A stretch of DNA of 64,000 bases from Oceanospirillum sp047518265 (GCA_047518265.1 JAKZRG010000004.1:1-64000), one strand, 5' to 3'; positions 52,026 to 62,074 are shown, counted from the first letter of the stretch. Program-made: numbers and translations. Notes: generated from the letters alone by a model not told the origin.

Positions 52026-52053
52026 TCGGGCGCTGAAATTTTTCAACGCCCGA
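52026..52053. other. GC-rich hairpin downstream of the small gene
   Basis: TCGGGCG (52026-52032) pairs with CGCCCGA (52047-52053), with inner pairs TGAAA/TTTCA giving a long imperfect stem. No T-run follows on the plus strand, so intrinsic termination is unclear. Confidence 0.55.
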
Positions 52054-52119
52054 GGGAGTGTAATTGCTATCTGATATAGTCCCTTATCCAGTGTACCCTC
52101 TTGTTTATAGAGGACTGTT

Positions 52120-52185
52120 TTTATAACGAGTTCACTTTATAAACCACTATTCTACTGTCACCGATTTAGCCAAGTTTCTAGGCTG
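52120..52185 (-). other. Probable attTn7-type site, unoccupied
   Basis: Tn7 recognises the 3' end of glmS and inserts about 25 bp past its stop codon. The glmS end here encodes NLAKSVTVE, the same segment recognised in E. coli, and no transposon ends or tns genes lie in the following 250 bp. The site is inferred from conservation. Confidence 0.5.
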
Positions 52186-53970
52186 ATCCACATCCGTGCC
52201 TTTTAAAACCGCTGCGTGATAACTCAGTAATTGTAGAGGTATCGTGTAAACAATCGGGGCTAAAATCTCTGGTACATCGGGCATCTGTTCGACTTTCAGG
52301 CCTTCTTCAGCTTGAATATGATCTGCTCCAGCAAAAACAAAAAGCTCACCACCACGGGCTTTTACTTCCTGTAAATTAGCTTTTAATTTATCTAATAAAG
52401 CATTATTTGGTGCCACCGTCACCACTGGCATCTCTTTATCGACCAGTGCTAAAGGCCCGTGTTTCAACTCACCGGCAGGATAAGCCTCAGCATGAATATA
52501 AGAGATCTCTTTTAGTTTTAGAGCACCTTCCATTGCCACGGGATAAAGTGGGCCACGGCCTAAAAATAAAGCGTGATTCTTTTCTGCAAAGTCCTGAGCT
52601 AGCAGTTCAACATCTTTATCCAGCTTTACTGCAGCTAACAGGAGTGCCGGTAGCTTATGCAGCGCAGTAATAATCTCAGACTCAGCGGACTCGCTTAAAC
52701 CCGTGCGACGGGCCAAAGCAACAGTCAATAACAGCAAAGCCACTAACTGAGTGGTAAAGGCTTTAGTGGAAGCCACACCTATTTCTGGACCAGCATTGGT
52801 CATTAACGACAGATCAGACTCACGTACCAAAGAGCTGCCCGGTACATTACAGATCGTCAGGCTTGCTAATACCTGATCTTTAACAGCCCGAAGCGCTGCC
52901 AGAGTATCCGCCGTTTCACCGGACTGAGAAATGGTTAGGAAGAGAGTATTATCAGCAATAACACAACGGCGATAGCGATATTCACTGGCCACTTCAACAG
53001 AACAGGGCAAACCGGCAATATCTTCTATCCAGTATTTCGCCACTAGACCTGCATGGTAACTAGTACCGCAAGCTATAATTTGTATCTGACGGACCTGATC
53101 AAAAACCTTTGTTGCTTCACTACCAAAGGATTGTTCCAGTAAACGATCCTCGGTAATACGCCCCTGCATGGTGGCTTTTACGACTTCCGGCTGCTCGTAG
53201 ATCTCTTTCATCATAAAATGACGAAATTCACCTTTATCCGCCACGGAAAGGTTATGCTCAAAGATCTTACTTGGTCGATCAACAATCTGCTGATCTTTAT
53301 CCCAAATAGTGATCTTTTCTCGTTCCAATAGAACAAAATCACCTTCTTCCAAGTAAATAAAGCGATCCGTGACCTGTAGTAGGGCCATCTGATCGGAAGC
53401 AATAAAGTTTTCGCCTAACCCGACACCCACAACAAGAGGGCTGCCTTTTCTGGACGCCAGAATTTGCTCAGGAAAGTCTTTATGAATCACACCTAAAGCA
53501 AAAGCACCTTCTAACTGGGAAACGGTTTGTAGAAAGGCATCTTGTAAGCTGTTGCCTTGCTTAATTTCCCGATCAATCAGGTGAGCAATAACCTCGGTAT
53601 CTGTATCAGAACTAAAACCGTAGCCTTCCGTAATAAGCTGTTGCTTTAACGGTTCAAAGTTTTCAATAATTCCGTTATGAACAATAGCTAGCTGCTCACC
53701 GGACATGTGGGGATGCGCATTATTTTCGGTCGGTTTACCGTGGGTCGCCCAACGAGTATGAGCAATACCCAGGCTACCAGATAAAGGTTGTTCCTGTTCC
53801 GCATCCGCCAGAAAATGTACCTTGCCGGTTCGACGTAAACGCTGAATATTTTCGCCATCAAAAACGGCTAAACCTGCAGAGTCATACCCCCGATACTCTA
53901 AACGTCTTAACCCTTCTAATAGGATTGCAGATATAGGTCGGGCGGCTATGGCGCCAACAATGCCACACAT
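52147..53970 (-). CDS. glmS: Glucosamine-6-phosphate synthase GlmS
   Basis: Converts fructose 6-phosphate and glutamine to glucosamine 6-phosphate for cell-wall precursors. The 607-residue protein starts MCGIVGAIAA with the catalytic Cys after Met removal, contains the glutaminase motif RLEYRGYDSAG and two SIS domains (CGTSYHAGLVAKYW and SQSGETADTLAAL), and ends LAKSVTVE. glmU lies 23 bp upstream on the same strand, so the pair form an operon in the order glmU-glmS. Confidence 0.98.
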   Translation of the reverse strand: MCGIVGAIAARPISAILLEGLRRLEYRGYDSAGLAVFDGENIQRLRRTGKVHFLADAEQEQPLSGSLGIAHTRWATHGKPTENNAHPHMSGEQLAIVHNGIIENFEPLKQQLITEGYGFSSDTDTEVIAHLIDREIKQGNSLQDAFLQTVSQLEGAFALGVIHKDFPEQILASRKGSPLVVGVGLGENFIASDQMALLQVTDRFIYLEEGDFVLLEREKITIWDKDQQIVDRPSKIFEHNLSVADKGEFRHFMMKEIYEQPEVVKATMQGRITEDRLLEQSFGSEATKVFDQVRQIQIIACGTSYHAGLVAKYWIEDIAGLPCSVEVASEYRYRRCVIADNTLFLTISQSGETADTLAALRAVKDQVLASLTICNVPGSSLVRESDLSLMTNAGPEIGVASTKAFTTQLVALLLLTVALARRTGLSESAESEIITALHKLPALLLAAVKLDKDVELLAQDFAEKNHALFLGRGPLYPVAMEGALKLKEISYIHAEAYPAGELKHGPLALVDKEMPVVTVAPNNALLDKLKANLQEVKARGGELFVFAGADHIQAEEGLKVEQMPDVPEILAPIVYTIPLQLLSYHAAVLKGTDVDQPRNLAKSVTVE

Positions 53971-53993
53971 CGGGGAGTCTCCTCAGACTTAAA

Positions 53994-55340
53994 TTATTTA
54001 TTCCAGTTTGCTTTACTGATCTGTCGGCCACGGGCCACAGACAATGCCGCATCATCAACATTTTTGGTAATGGTAGAGCCTGCACCAATCACAGCATTCT
54101 CACCGACAGTCACAGGGGCCACTAAAGAGCTGTTAGAACCAATAAAAGCTCCGGCACCCACTACTGTTTTAAACTTATTAATACCATCGTAGTTACAGGT
54201 AATTGTACCTGCTCCGACGTTCACTTTGGCACCTATTTCTGCATCACCAATATAGGTTAGGTGATTAATTTTTGCCCCAGGACCGATAACACTCTTTTTG
54301 GTCTCAACAAAGTTACCGACTTTAGCACCGGCCTGTAACTCTGTTTTTGGACGCAAACGGGCAAAAGGCCCGATCAAACAATTTTCAGCGACACTTGAGT
54401 CATCAATCATGCTATTGGCATCAATAACCGTACCGTCAGCGATGGTGCAGTTTTTCAGCACACAGTTAGGGCCAACCTGTACACCATTACCGAGTGCGAC
54501 ATTGCCTTCAAATAAGGTATTAAAGTCGATAAAACAATCACTACCCGTTGTCAGCGTACCTCGGATATCGATACGACTAGGATCTGCCAAACTCGCACCA
54601 TTAACCATTAAATTCTCAGCCAATTGCAACTGATGCCAGCGCTCTAGTTCCGCTTGCTGTAGGCGATTATTAACACCCTGGACCTGCTGTTCAAAGACGG
54701 GCTGACTCCCCACGACAGAGACACCTTCATTCGCTGCCATAGCGATAATATCCGTTAGGTAATACTCTCCTTGGGCATTTTCACAAGAGAGTGCCGGAAG
54801 CCATCGAGCTAGGTGTTGCTGGCTAACCGCCATAATACCAGTATTAATTTCTGCAATAGCACGTTGAGCTTCAGACGCATCTTTATGCTCAACAATGGCG
54901 GTAATCTTGCCATCTGTACGAACAATTCGACCATATCCCTGAGGATCAGCCAATTCAACGGTCAAAAGGCTCATGCTATTTGCCGTCACTTGCTCTAACA
55001 TTCCGGCCATAACATCGGCAGGCGTTAGCGGCACGTCACCGTATAAGATCAAAACACGGCTGTCAGGTGTCAGGTGAGGTAACGCTTGAGCAACCGCATG
55101 GCCTGTACCCAACTGTTCTGTTTGAGTAATGAAGTTCAGCTCATAGTCACCTAATGCAGCTTGTACTTGTTCAGCACCATGTCCAACAACAACGTGAATA
55201 CAGCTATCGGCAAGTGTCTGAGCCTGATTAATAACATGCTCTACCATAGGCTTACCGGCAATCGTATGTAGAACCTTAGGTTTTGTCGAACGCATACGTG
55301 TACCCTGGCCTGCTGCCAGAATAACAATATCAGTGATCAT
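53994..55340 (-). CDS. glmU: Bifunctional GlmU (UDP-GlcNAc synthesis)
   Basis: Carries acetyltransferase and uridylyltransferase activities that make UDP-N-acetylglucosamine. The 448-residue protein begins with the nucleotidyltransferase motif LAAGQGTRMRSTKPKVLH, has YGDVPLT, and its C-terminal half is a left-handed beta-helix of hexapeptide repeats (IGADNFVE-type: KVGNFVETKKS, GAGTITCNYDGINKF). It is a few residues shorter than E. coli GlmU at the C-terminus. Confidence 0.97.
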   Translation of the reverse strand: MITDIVILAAGQGTRMRSTKPKVLHTIAGKPMVEHVINQAQTLADSCIHVVVGHGAEQVQAALGDYELNFITQTEQLGTGHAVAQALPHLTPDSRVLILYGDVPLTPADVMAGMLEQVTANSMSLLTVELADPQGYGRIVRTDGKITAIVEHKDASEAQRAIAEINTGIMAVSQQHLARWLPALSCENAQGEYYLTDIIAMAANEGVSVVGSQPVFEQQVQGVNNRLQQAELERWHQLQLAENLMVNGASLADPSRIDIRGTLTTGSDCFIDFNTLFEGNVALGNGVQVGPNCVLKNCTIADGTVIDANSMIDDSSVAENCLIGPFARLRPKTELQAGAKVGNFVETKKSVIGPGAKINHLTYIGDAEIGAKVNVGAGTITCNYDGINKFKTVVGAGAFIGSNSSLVAPVTVGENAVIGAGSTITKNVDDAALSVARGRQISKANWNK

Positions 55341-55403
55341 AGTTACCGCCTAATCGATCAAACTCAGACATTATCAAGCTGATAATATCCATCAAAATTC
55401 AGA

Positions 55404-55436
55404 CAAAAAAAAGGCGGCCTAAGGCCGCCTTTTTTC
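55404..55436 (-). terminator. Terminator of the atp operon
   Basis: AAGGCGGCC and GGCCGCCTT form a perfect stem with a TAA loop, flanked by long A- and T-runs. It follows atpC in the direction of transcription and lies upstream of glmU. Confidence 0.95.
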
Positions 55437-55447
55437 GAGCGGTGCAG

Positions 55448-55873
55448 TTATGCACCTAGCTTACGACGTAACTGCTGTACTGTACGCAAACGCGCAGCAG
55501 CTTGAGCAAGTTCAGCCGCAGCTGCAGAGTATTCGAACTCAGAAGATTGATTTTCCAGAGCACGCTCTGCATCAGCTTTAGCTTTAGCCGCTTCAGCTTC
55601 ATCAATTTCTGTAGCACGAACAGCAGAGTCTGCCAGTACGGTTACTAGATTCGGTTGAATCTCAATAAATCCGCCTGAAACGTAGAAAATTTCTTCTCCA
55701 CTATTCTGCTTTGTTACCCGGACTGGGCCCGGTTGTAGTTCCGACAGTAATGGTGCGTGGCCTGGGGCAATACCCAGGTCACCCAGCACACCGGCGGCAA
55801 CAACCAGTTCCACACGACCAGAGAAGATAGACTCCTCTGCACTTACGATATCGCAGTGGACGGTTATAGCCAT
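55448..55873 (-). CDS. atpC: ATP synthase epsilon subunit
   Basis: A 141-residue subunit of the F1 central stalk. The N-terminal beta-sandwich (LGDLGIAPGHAPLLSELQPG) and the C-terminal helical hairpin (EAEAAKAKADAERAL and LRTVQQLRRKLGA) are both complete. It is the last gene of the operon, 34 bp after atpD, and is followed by the operon terminator. Confidence 0.97.
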   Translation of the reverse strand: MAITVHCDIVSAEESIFSGRVELVVAAGVLGDLGIAPGHAPLLSELQPGPVRVTKQNSGEEIFYVSGGFIEIQPNLVTVLADSAVRATEIDEAEAAKAKADAERALENQSSEFEYSAAAAELAQAAARLRTVQQLRRKLGA

Positions 55874-55907
55874 GGTTTTGCCTCTCTTACTTCCGGGAAA
55901 AAGCTAA

Positions 55908-57281
55908 TTACTTCTTAGCTTTTTCTACAGCTTCATCGATACCACCTACCATGTAGAACGCTTGTTCTGGCAGGTCATCGTATTCACCACTCAGAATGCC
56001 CTGGAAGCCACGAATCGTGTCTTTCAGTGATACATACTTACCTGGAGCACCGGTAAAGATTTCAGCAACGAAGAACGGCTGGGACAAGAAACGCTGAATC
56101 TTACGAGCACGAGATACAGATTGCTTATCTTCATCAGACAGCTCATCCATACCCAGGATCGCAATGATATCTTTCAGCTCTTTATAGCGCTGAAGCGTAC
56201 CCTGTACACCACGAGCTACGTCATAGTGTTCCTGACCAATTACCAGAGGATCCAACTGACGAGAAGTGGAATCCAGTGGATCTACCGCTGGGTAAATACC
56301 CAGAGATGCAATGTCACGAGACAGTACAACGGTCGCATCCAAGTGCGAGAAAGTTGTCGCTGGCGACGGATCGGTCAAATCATCCGCAGGTACATATACC
56401 GCTTGAATAGAGGTAATGGAACCTGACTTAGTGGATGTAATACGTTCCTGAAGAACACCCATCTCTTCCGCTAGTGTAGGCTGATAACCTACTGCAGAAG
56501 GCATACGACCCAGCAGTGCTGATACTTCAGTACCTGCTAGCGTATAACGGTAGATGTTATCTACGAAGAACAGTACGTCACGACCTTCGTCACGGAACTT
56601 CTCTGCCATAGTCAGACCAGTCAGAGCAACACGCAGGCGGTTACCTGGAGGCTCATTCATCTGACCATATACCAGAGATACTTTGTCCAGTACGTTAGAT
56701 TCGGTCATTTCGTGGTAGAAATCGTTACCCTCACGAGTACGCTCACCCACGCCTGCAAACACTGAATAACCGGAGTGCTCGATCGCAATGTTACGAATCA
56801 GCTCCATCATGTTTACAGTTTTACCTACACCAGCACCACCAAACAGACCAACTTTACCACCCTTAGCGAATGGGCAAACCAGATCAATTACCTTGATACC
56901 AGTTTCCAGCAGTTCAGTACTGTTTGACTGTTCCGCATAAGTCGGAGCAGCACGGTGAATGGCCATACGCTCTTTTTCGCCAATCGGACCTTTTTCGTCG
57001 ATTGGGCGACCCAGAACGTCCATAATACGGCCTAGAGTTTCAGTACCTACTGGTACAGAAATAGGCTTATCTGTGTTGACTGCTTCCAGTCCGCGCTTCA
57101 GACCCTCTGTGGAGCCCATCGCAATAGTACGTACAACACCGTCACCCAGCTGTTGCTGAACTTCAAGAGTAATCTCGGTGTTGGTCACCTCAAGCGCGTC
57201 GTAAACCTTGGGTACGGTATCACGTGGGAATTCCACGTCGATTACGGCACCGATAATCTGAACGATACGTCCGCTACTCAT
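55908..57281 (-). CDS. atpD: ATP synthase beta subunit
   Basis: Catalytic F1 subunit, 457 residues from the ATG at 57281, which has GAGGAACC upstream; the frame is open 12 codons further but the family start is MSSGRIVQIIGAVIDVEFPR. Walker A is GGAGVGKT, with the catalytic Glu in GVGERTREGNDF and the DELSEED-like segment ELSDEDK. It lies between atpG and atpC. Confidence 0.98.
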   Translation of the reverse strand: MSSGRIVQIIGAVIDVEFPRDTVPKVYDALEVTNTEITLEVQQQLGDGVVRTIAMGSTEGLKRGLEAVNTDKPISVPVGTETLGRIMDVLGRPIDEKGPIGEKERMAIHRAAPTYAEQSNSTELLETGIKVIDLVCPFAKGGKVGLFGGAGVGKTVNMMELIRNIAIEHSGYSVFAGVGERTREGNDFYHEMTESNVLDKVSLVYGQMNEPPGNRLRVALTGLTMAEKFRDEGRDVLFFVDNIYRYTLAGTEVSALLGRMPSAVGYQPTLAEEMGVLQERITSTKSGSITSIQAVYVPADDLTDPSPATTFSHLDATVVLSRDIASLGIYPAVDPLDSTSRQLDPLVIGQEHYDVARGVQGTLQRYKELKDIIAILGMDELSDEDKQSVSRARKIQRFLSQPFFVAEIFTGAPGKYVSLKDTIRGFQGILSGEYDDLPEQAFYMVGGIDEAVEKAKK

Positions 57282-57347
57282 TTTGGTTCCTCTTAAACCT
57301 GCAATTGAAACCTGCATGCTTGTGGCTGTGCATTAAGTGGCTGTGCA

Positions 57348-58205
57348 TTAAACAGCAGCAGCACCACTCACGATCTCAGAAATTTCCTGCGTAATCGCAG
57401 CCTGACGAGCCTTGTTGTAAATCAACTGAAGGCTATTGATCAGATCGCCTGCGTTATCGGTGGCATTTTTCATTGCCAACATACGCGAGGACTGCTCACA
57501 AGCATTGTTCTCGACCACTGCCTGATACGTCTGGGATTCAACATAGCGTACCAGTACCTTGTCCAGAAGCTCTTTAGCATCTGGCTCATACAGGTAATCC
57601 CAGTGATCGGGGCCGGTTTCCTCTTCAGCCTGTAAAGGCAGTAACTGCTGTACAACGGGTTTTTGCGTCATCGTGTTAACAAACTGGTTATATACCAGAT
57701 AAACACGATCCAGCTCACCGGCGTCGTACGCATCAAGAACTACCTTGACACTACCAATCAGATCGCTCGCAACTGGAGCATCTCCCAAACCCGTTTTAGT
57801 TGCCAAAACTTGGCCACCATGGGAACGGAAGAAAGTTACGGCTTTACTACCAATTGCGCAGAATTTTTGTTCTGCACCTTTGTCACGCCACTCTGTCATG
57901 CTCTTTACTAGGGCTTTGAACATATTCACGTTCAAACCACCACAAAGACCACGGTCAGAAGATACTACGATGTAACCTACTCGTTTAACATCGCGTTCTT
58001 CCATGTACTGGTGACGGTACTCTGGCGTTGCATTGGCAATATGGCCTACAACTTTACGAATCTGCTTGGCATAAGGCTGGCTGGCGGCCATGCGATCTTG
58101 CGCACGGCGCATCTTACTCGCAGCAACCATCTCCATCGCGCTTGTAATCTTACGCGTGTTTCCGATGCTACCGATTTGGATTTTAATCTCTTTTCCGACT
58201 GCCAT
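57348..58205 (-). CDS. atpG: ATP synthase gamma subunit
   Basis: Rotating central-stalk subunit of F1. The 285-residue protein has the family start EIKIQIGSIGNTRKITSAME and the conserved C-terminal NATDNAGDLINSLQLIYNKAR...ITQEISEIVSGA, with a GLCGGLN motif between. Length is typical. Confidence 0.98.
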   Translation of the reverse strand: MAVGKEIKIQIGSIGNTRKITSAMEMVAASKMRRAQDRMAASQPYAKQIRKVVGHIANATPEYRHQYMEERDVKRVGYIVVSSDRGLCGGLNVNMFKALVKSMTEWRDKGAEQKFCAIGSKAVTFFRSHGGQVLATKTGLGDAPVASDLIGSVKVVLDAYDAGELDRVYLVYNQFVNTMTQKPVVQQLLPLQAEEETGPDHWDYLYEPDAKELLDKVLVRYVESQTYQAVVENNACEQSSRMLAMKNATDNAGDLINSLQLIYNKARQAAITQEISEIVSGAAAV

Positions 58206-58278
58206 AGCGTCTCGCCCTATTCAAAAAACAACTTAACACAGTAATGATTGCCCACAGCTTGCGCCGTGGGCAGACGAC

Positions 58279-59823
58279 TTACCAGGTTTGGGTCGCTTTG
58301 AATTGCTCAAGACCAGCTTTAAAGCCAGCTTTGATTTCGTCGTTGAAAGCGCCAGATTGGTTAACGTCAGCCATAAAGTCTGCTTTTTCACTATTCATGA
58401 AAGACAGTACACCGGCTTCAAAGTCACCAATTTTGTTTACTGGAATATCATCCAGGAAACCTTCGTTCGCTGCGTACAGAACAACACCCATCTCAGCGAT
58501 GGACATTGGAGAGTACTGCTTCTGCTTCATCAGCTCTGTAACACGTTGACCGTGTTCCAGCTGCTTACGTGTTGCTTCATCAAGATCAGAAGCAAACTGA
58601 GAGAAAGCTGCAAGCTCACGATACTGAGCCAAAGCCAGACGAATACCACCGCCCAGTTTCGAAATCAGTTTAGTCTGTGCTGCACCACCTACACGAGATA
58701 CCGAGATACCAGCGTTCATTGCAGGACGAATACCCGCGTTGAATGCGCTTGTTTCTACGAAAATCTGACCATCGGTAATGGAGATTACGTTAGTCGGTAC
58801 GAATGCAGATACGTCACCACCTTGAGTCTCAATGATAGGTAGAGCGGTCAAAGAACCGGTCTTACCTTTCACTTTACCGTCGGTAAACTTCTCAACGTAC
58901 TCTTCACTTACACGAGAAGCACGCTCAAGCAGACGGGAGTGGAGGTAGAAAACGTCACCTGGGTAAGCTTCACGGCCTGGCGGACGACGTAACAGCAGGG
59001 AAATCTGACGATATGCCCATGCTTGTTTAGTCAGATCATCATAAATGATCAGAGCGTCTTCACCGCGGTCACGGAAGTATTCACCCATAGTACAACCGGC
59101 ATATGGTGCCAGGAACTGCATGGAAGCGGGGTCGGATGCACCAGCGTTTACAACGATGGTGTGATCCATAGCACCGTGCTCTTCCAGCTTACGTACTACG
59201 TTTGCAATCGTAGATTGCTTCTGACCAATCGCCACATAAACACAAGTAACACCTGTGCCTTTCTGGTTAATGATTGCATCAATAGCAATAGCTGTTTTAC
59301 CGATTTGACGGTCACCAATAATCAGCTCACGCTGACCACGACCTACCGGCACCATAGCATCAACCGCTTTATAACCAGTCTGTAACGGCTGGTCTACGGA
59401 TTTACGCCATAATACGCCCGGTGCAACCTTCTCAACCGCGTCAGTTTCTTGCGCGGCGACAGGGCCTTTACCGTCAATAGGAGTACCTAGTGCATCCAGT
59501 ACACGACCTTTCAGCTCTGGGCCAACTGGAACTTCCAGAATGCGACCAGTACATTTAGCAGTCATGCCTTCTTGCAGACTTAGGTAATCACCTAATACTA
59601 CTGCACCTACGGAATCACGCTCCAAGTTCATCGCCATGCCGTAAACTGCACCAGGGAATTCAATCATTTCCCCGTACATTACGTCAGCAAGACCATGAAT
59701 AGTCACAATACCGTCGGATACACTTACAATTGTGCCCTGTGTGCGGGCTTCAGAGGCTACATCAGTACTTTCGATGCGCTTCTTAATAATTTCGCTGATC
59801 TCAGATGGATTCAGTTGCTGCAT
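58279..59823 (-). CDS. atpA: ATP synthase alpha subunit
   Basis: Non-catalytic nucleotide-binding F1 subunit, 514 residues. It starts MQQLNPSEISEIIKKRIE, has the Walker A-type GDRQIGKT (E. coli GDRQTGKT; a Thr-to-Ile change that keeps the G-x4-GKT pattern) and the PAMNAGISVSRVGGAAQ motif. It follows atpH by 16 bp. Confidence 0.98.
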   Translation of the reverse strand: MQQLNPSEISEIIKKRIESTDVASEARTQGTIVSVSDGIVTIHGLADVMYGEMIEFPGAVYGMAMNLERDSVGAVVLGDYLSLQEGMTAKCTGRILEVPVGPELKGRVLDALGTPIDGKGPVAAQETDAVEKVAPGVLWRKSVDQPLQTGYKAVDAMVPVGRGQRELIIGDRQIGKTAIAIDAIINQKGTGVTCVYVAIGQKQSTIANVVRKLEEHGAMDHTIVVNAGASDPASMQFLAPYAGCTMGEYFRDRGEDALIIYDDLTKQAWAYRQISLLLRRPPGREAYPGDVFYLHSRLLERASRVSEEYVEKFTDGKVKGKTGSLTALPIIETQGGDVSAFVPTNVISITDGQIFVETSAFNAGIRPAMNAGISVSRVGGAAQTKLISKLGGGIRLALAQYRELAAFSQFASDLDEATRKQLEHGQRVTELMKQKQYSPMSIAEMGVVLYAANEGFLDDIPVNKIGDFEAGVLSFMNSEKADFMADVNQSGAFNDEIKAGFKAGLEQFKATQTW

Positions 59824-59839
59824 GCCATGTCCCTCAAAC

Positions 59840-60373
59840 TCAGGAATTCATTGACTCGGCCAATTTCGCAAGCTTTCCACGTACCGAACCGTCAATAACA
59901 GTATCGCCAGCATGTATAAGAACGCCGCCGATCAGGCTTTTATCTACCTGAGTCTGGATTTTAATTTCACGATTCAAACGTTTCTGCAGAGATTGTGCCA
60001 ACTTGGTCTGCTGTTCATTTGTCAGCTCATAGGCAGAGGTAATTTCTACCTCAACCGTTTGTTCCTGTTCCGCCTTTAACGTATCAAATTGCTCTGCAAT
60101 TTGAGGGAACAGAACTAAACGGCCAACTTCGCCCAGAGTCTGTACAAAGTTCTTACCGTTTTCATCCAGGTCAGCACAGATATCGATTACGACACCCGCT
60201 TTCTGCTCCTGGGAAACGGCAGGATTACTCAGTACACTCTGAACGGCCGGCTCGGATACAGCTTGCGCTGCAGCGGCCAGCATTTTAGACCATTCAGCCA
60301 ATTTGCCCTGGCTTAAAGCATACTCAAAAGCTGCTTTTGCATACGGCCGGGCAACAGTGCTTAATTCAGCCAT
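59840..60373 (-). CDS. atpH: ATP synthase delta subunit
   Basis: A 177-residue peripheral-stalk subunit linking F1 to the b subunits. The N-terminal STVARPYAKAAFEYA motif and the C-terminal DKSLIGGVLIHAGDTVIDGSVRGKL are family signatures. It lies 12 bp after atpF. Confidence 0.97.
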   Translation of the reverse strand: MAELSTVARPYAKAAFEYALSQGKLAEWSKMLAAAAQAVSEPAVQSVLSNPAVSQEQKAGVVIDICADLDENGKNFVQTLGEVGRLVLFPQIAEQFDTLKAEQEQTVEVEITSAYELTNEQQTKLAQSLQKRLNREIKIQTQVDKSLIGGVLIHAGDTVIDGSVRGKLAKLAESMNS

Positions 60374-60385
60374 CGGTCACCTCGC

Positions 60386-60856
60386 TTATAGCTCAGCTGC
60401 GAGTTTCTCGACAAGCTCAGCATGGGCTTTTTCGTCAATAGATGCGTTAAGAACTTGCTCTGCGCCTTTCAGTGCCAATACAGACACTTGGTTACGCAGA
60501 TCTTCTTTAGCGCGATTCACTTCTTGTTCGATCTCTGCTTGCGCAGCAACAAGTAAGCGTTCGCCTTCAGAACGTGCACTTTCTTTCGCTTCTTCAACGA
60601 TTTGGTTAGCTCGCTTATTCGCTTGCTCAATAATCAGGGCTGCTTGTTCTTTACCTTCACGTAACTGTTGACCGGCTTTTTCTTGAGCCAGTTCAAGGTC
60701 ACGTGAGGCACGACTTGCAGCATCCAAGCCATCCGCAATTTTTTTCTGGCGAGCATGCATAGCTTCCGTTACCGGGGGCCATACGTACTTCATGCAGAAC
60801 CAGACAAAAATCGCAAACGAGATGGCTTGGCCTACCAGTGTTAAGTTCAGATTCAC
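60386..60856 (-). CDS. atpF: ATP synthase b subunit
   Basis: A 156-residue stator subunit: one N-terminal membrane helix (~8-28, LVGQAISFAIFVWFCMKYVW) followed by a long charged coiled coil that dimerises and binds delta. It lies 60 bp after atpE. Confidence 0.97.
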   Translation of the reverse strand: MNLNLTLVGQAISFAIFVWFCMKYVWPPVTEAMHARQKKIADGLDAASRASRDLELAQEKAGQQLREGKEQAALIIEQANKRANQIVEEAKESARSEGERLLVAAQAEIEQEVNRAKEDLRNQVSVLALKGAEQVLNASIDEKAHAELVEKLAAEL

Positions 60857-60916
60857 GCCATCACCCCTTGCTTTCCAGTGTTGATCTATTAAGGGTTAAA
60901 AAAACCAGCTTAAAGA

Positions 60917-61174
60917 TTAACCAGCAAGTTGAGCTACGAACGGATTCGCAAAAGTGAAGAACAATGCGATACCAACACCGATCATTGTTACAGCATCAAG
61001 CAGACCAGCAACGATGAACATTTTAACCTGCAGCATTGGAACCATCTCTGGTTGACGTGCAGCGCCTTCCAGGAATTTACCGCCCAGCAGACCAAAACCA
61101 ATCGCGGTACCTAGAGCACCTAGGCCGATCAGCAGAGCAACAGCAACGGCGGTTAAACCCAGTACTTGTTCCAT
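60917..61174 (-). CDS. atpE: ATP synthase c subunit
   Basis: An 85-residue, two-helix proteolipid of the rotor ring. The conserved polar loop (ARQPEM) and the ion-binding carboxylate Asp60 in GLLDAVTMIGVG are visible. The lack of the Na+-type Gln/Ser-Glu-Thr pattern suggests proton coupling. Confidence 0.98.
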   Translation of the reverse strand: MEQVLGLTAVAVALLIGLGALGTAIGFGLLGGKFLEGAARQPEMVPMLQVKMFIVAGLLDAVTMIGVGIALFFTFANPFVAQLAG

Positions 61175-61252
61175 TTTTTTCTCCCAGTTTTTCTCAAGTT
61201 GAAGTTTAAGAAAGTTAAATTTCAGTTAAAGTTTAAAAGTTAAAGCAAAATC

Positions 61253-62074
61253 TTAGTGATCTTCGCAAGCCATGCTCAGGTATACAATTGTCAGCATCAT
61301 AAAGATGAATGCTTGCAATACGATTACCAGAATGTGGAAGATTGCCCAAGGCACAGACAACGCCCACTGTAGCCAGAATGGCATAATAGCGATCAGAATG
61401 AAGATCAACTCACCTGCGTATAGGTTACCGAACAAACGCAGAGCAAGAGAAATTGGTTTTGCGATCAAACCTACGCCTTCCAGCAATAGGTTAGCAGGAA
61501 TCATCTTCTTACCAAATGGTTGCAGGGTTAATTCGCCTACAAAACCACTCACACCCTTTACTTTGATGCTGTAGTAGATGATCAGACCAAATACAGATAG
61601 GGACATACCCAGCGTTGCGTTAACGTCTGTGGTAGGTACTACCTTCATGTAAGGTACACCCATCGCCATAAACAGCGTAGGTAGGAAGTCAACCGGTACC
61701 AGATCCATCAGGTTCATTAAGAAAACCCAGCAGAAAATGGTCAATGCCAATGGTGCAATCAGGTTGCTGCGACCATGGAAGGTATCTTTTACACTCTGGT
61801 CGACAAACTCAACCAAGATCTCAACAAAGTTTTGCAAGCCACCGGGAACACCCGTGGTTGCTTTCTTTGCCGCAGAACGGAAAAAGAACGTAAAGATTAG
61901 ACCTAAAAAGATAGACCAACCAATCGTATCTACGTGAATTGCCCAGAATCCCATTTCAGCGGCTTCGCGAGCGCCATGGGCAAAGCCCAAACCATTTTCA
62001 GGATGTAGACCAAAGGTCAAATTCTGAAGGTGGTGCTGAATATATTCGGAAGCTGTTGGATTTGCGCCTGCCAT
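61253..62074 (-). CDS. atpB: ATP synthase a subunit
   Basis: A 273-residue membrane subunit forming the proton half-channels. The essential Arg lies in LALRLFGNLYAGE, and the last helix has the conserved LQAFIFMMLTIVYL. It follows atpI by 38 bp. Confidence 0.97.
   Translation of the reverse strand: MAGANPTASEYIQHHLQNLTFGLHPENGLGFAHGAREAAEMGFWAIHVDTIGWSIFLGLIFTFFFRSAAKKATTGVPGGLQNFVEILVEFVDQSVKDTFHGRSNLIAPLALTIFCWVFLMNLMDLVPVDFLPTLFMAMGVPYMKVVPTTDVNATLGMSLSVFGLIIYYSIKVKGVSGFVGELTLQPFGKKMIPANLLLEGVGLIAKPISLALRLFGNLYAGELIFILIAIMPFWLQWALSVPWAIFHILVIVLQAFIFMMLTIVYLSMACEDH

Noticed and set aside
52026..52053. Terminator of the small charged gene
   Set aside because: No T-run follows the stem, so it is listed only as a hairpin.
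57216..57235. CACGTG motif in atpD as a second parS
   Set aside because: Only the CACGTG core matches; the flanks do not form the GTTTCACGTGAAAC palindrome and it lies in conserved coding sequence.
58288..58842. Long open frame on the plus strand inside atpA
   Set aside because: It is an antisense shadow of a highly conserved gene with no ribosome-binding site or recognisable protein features.
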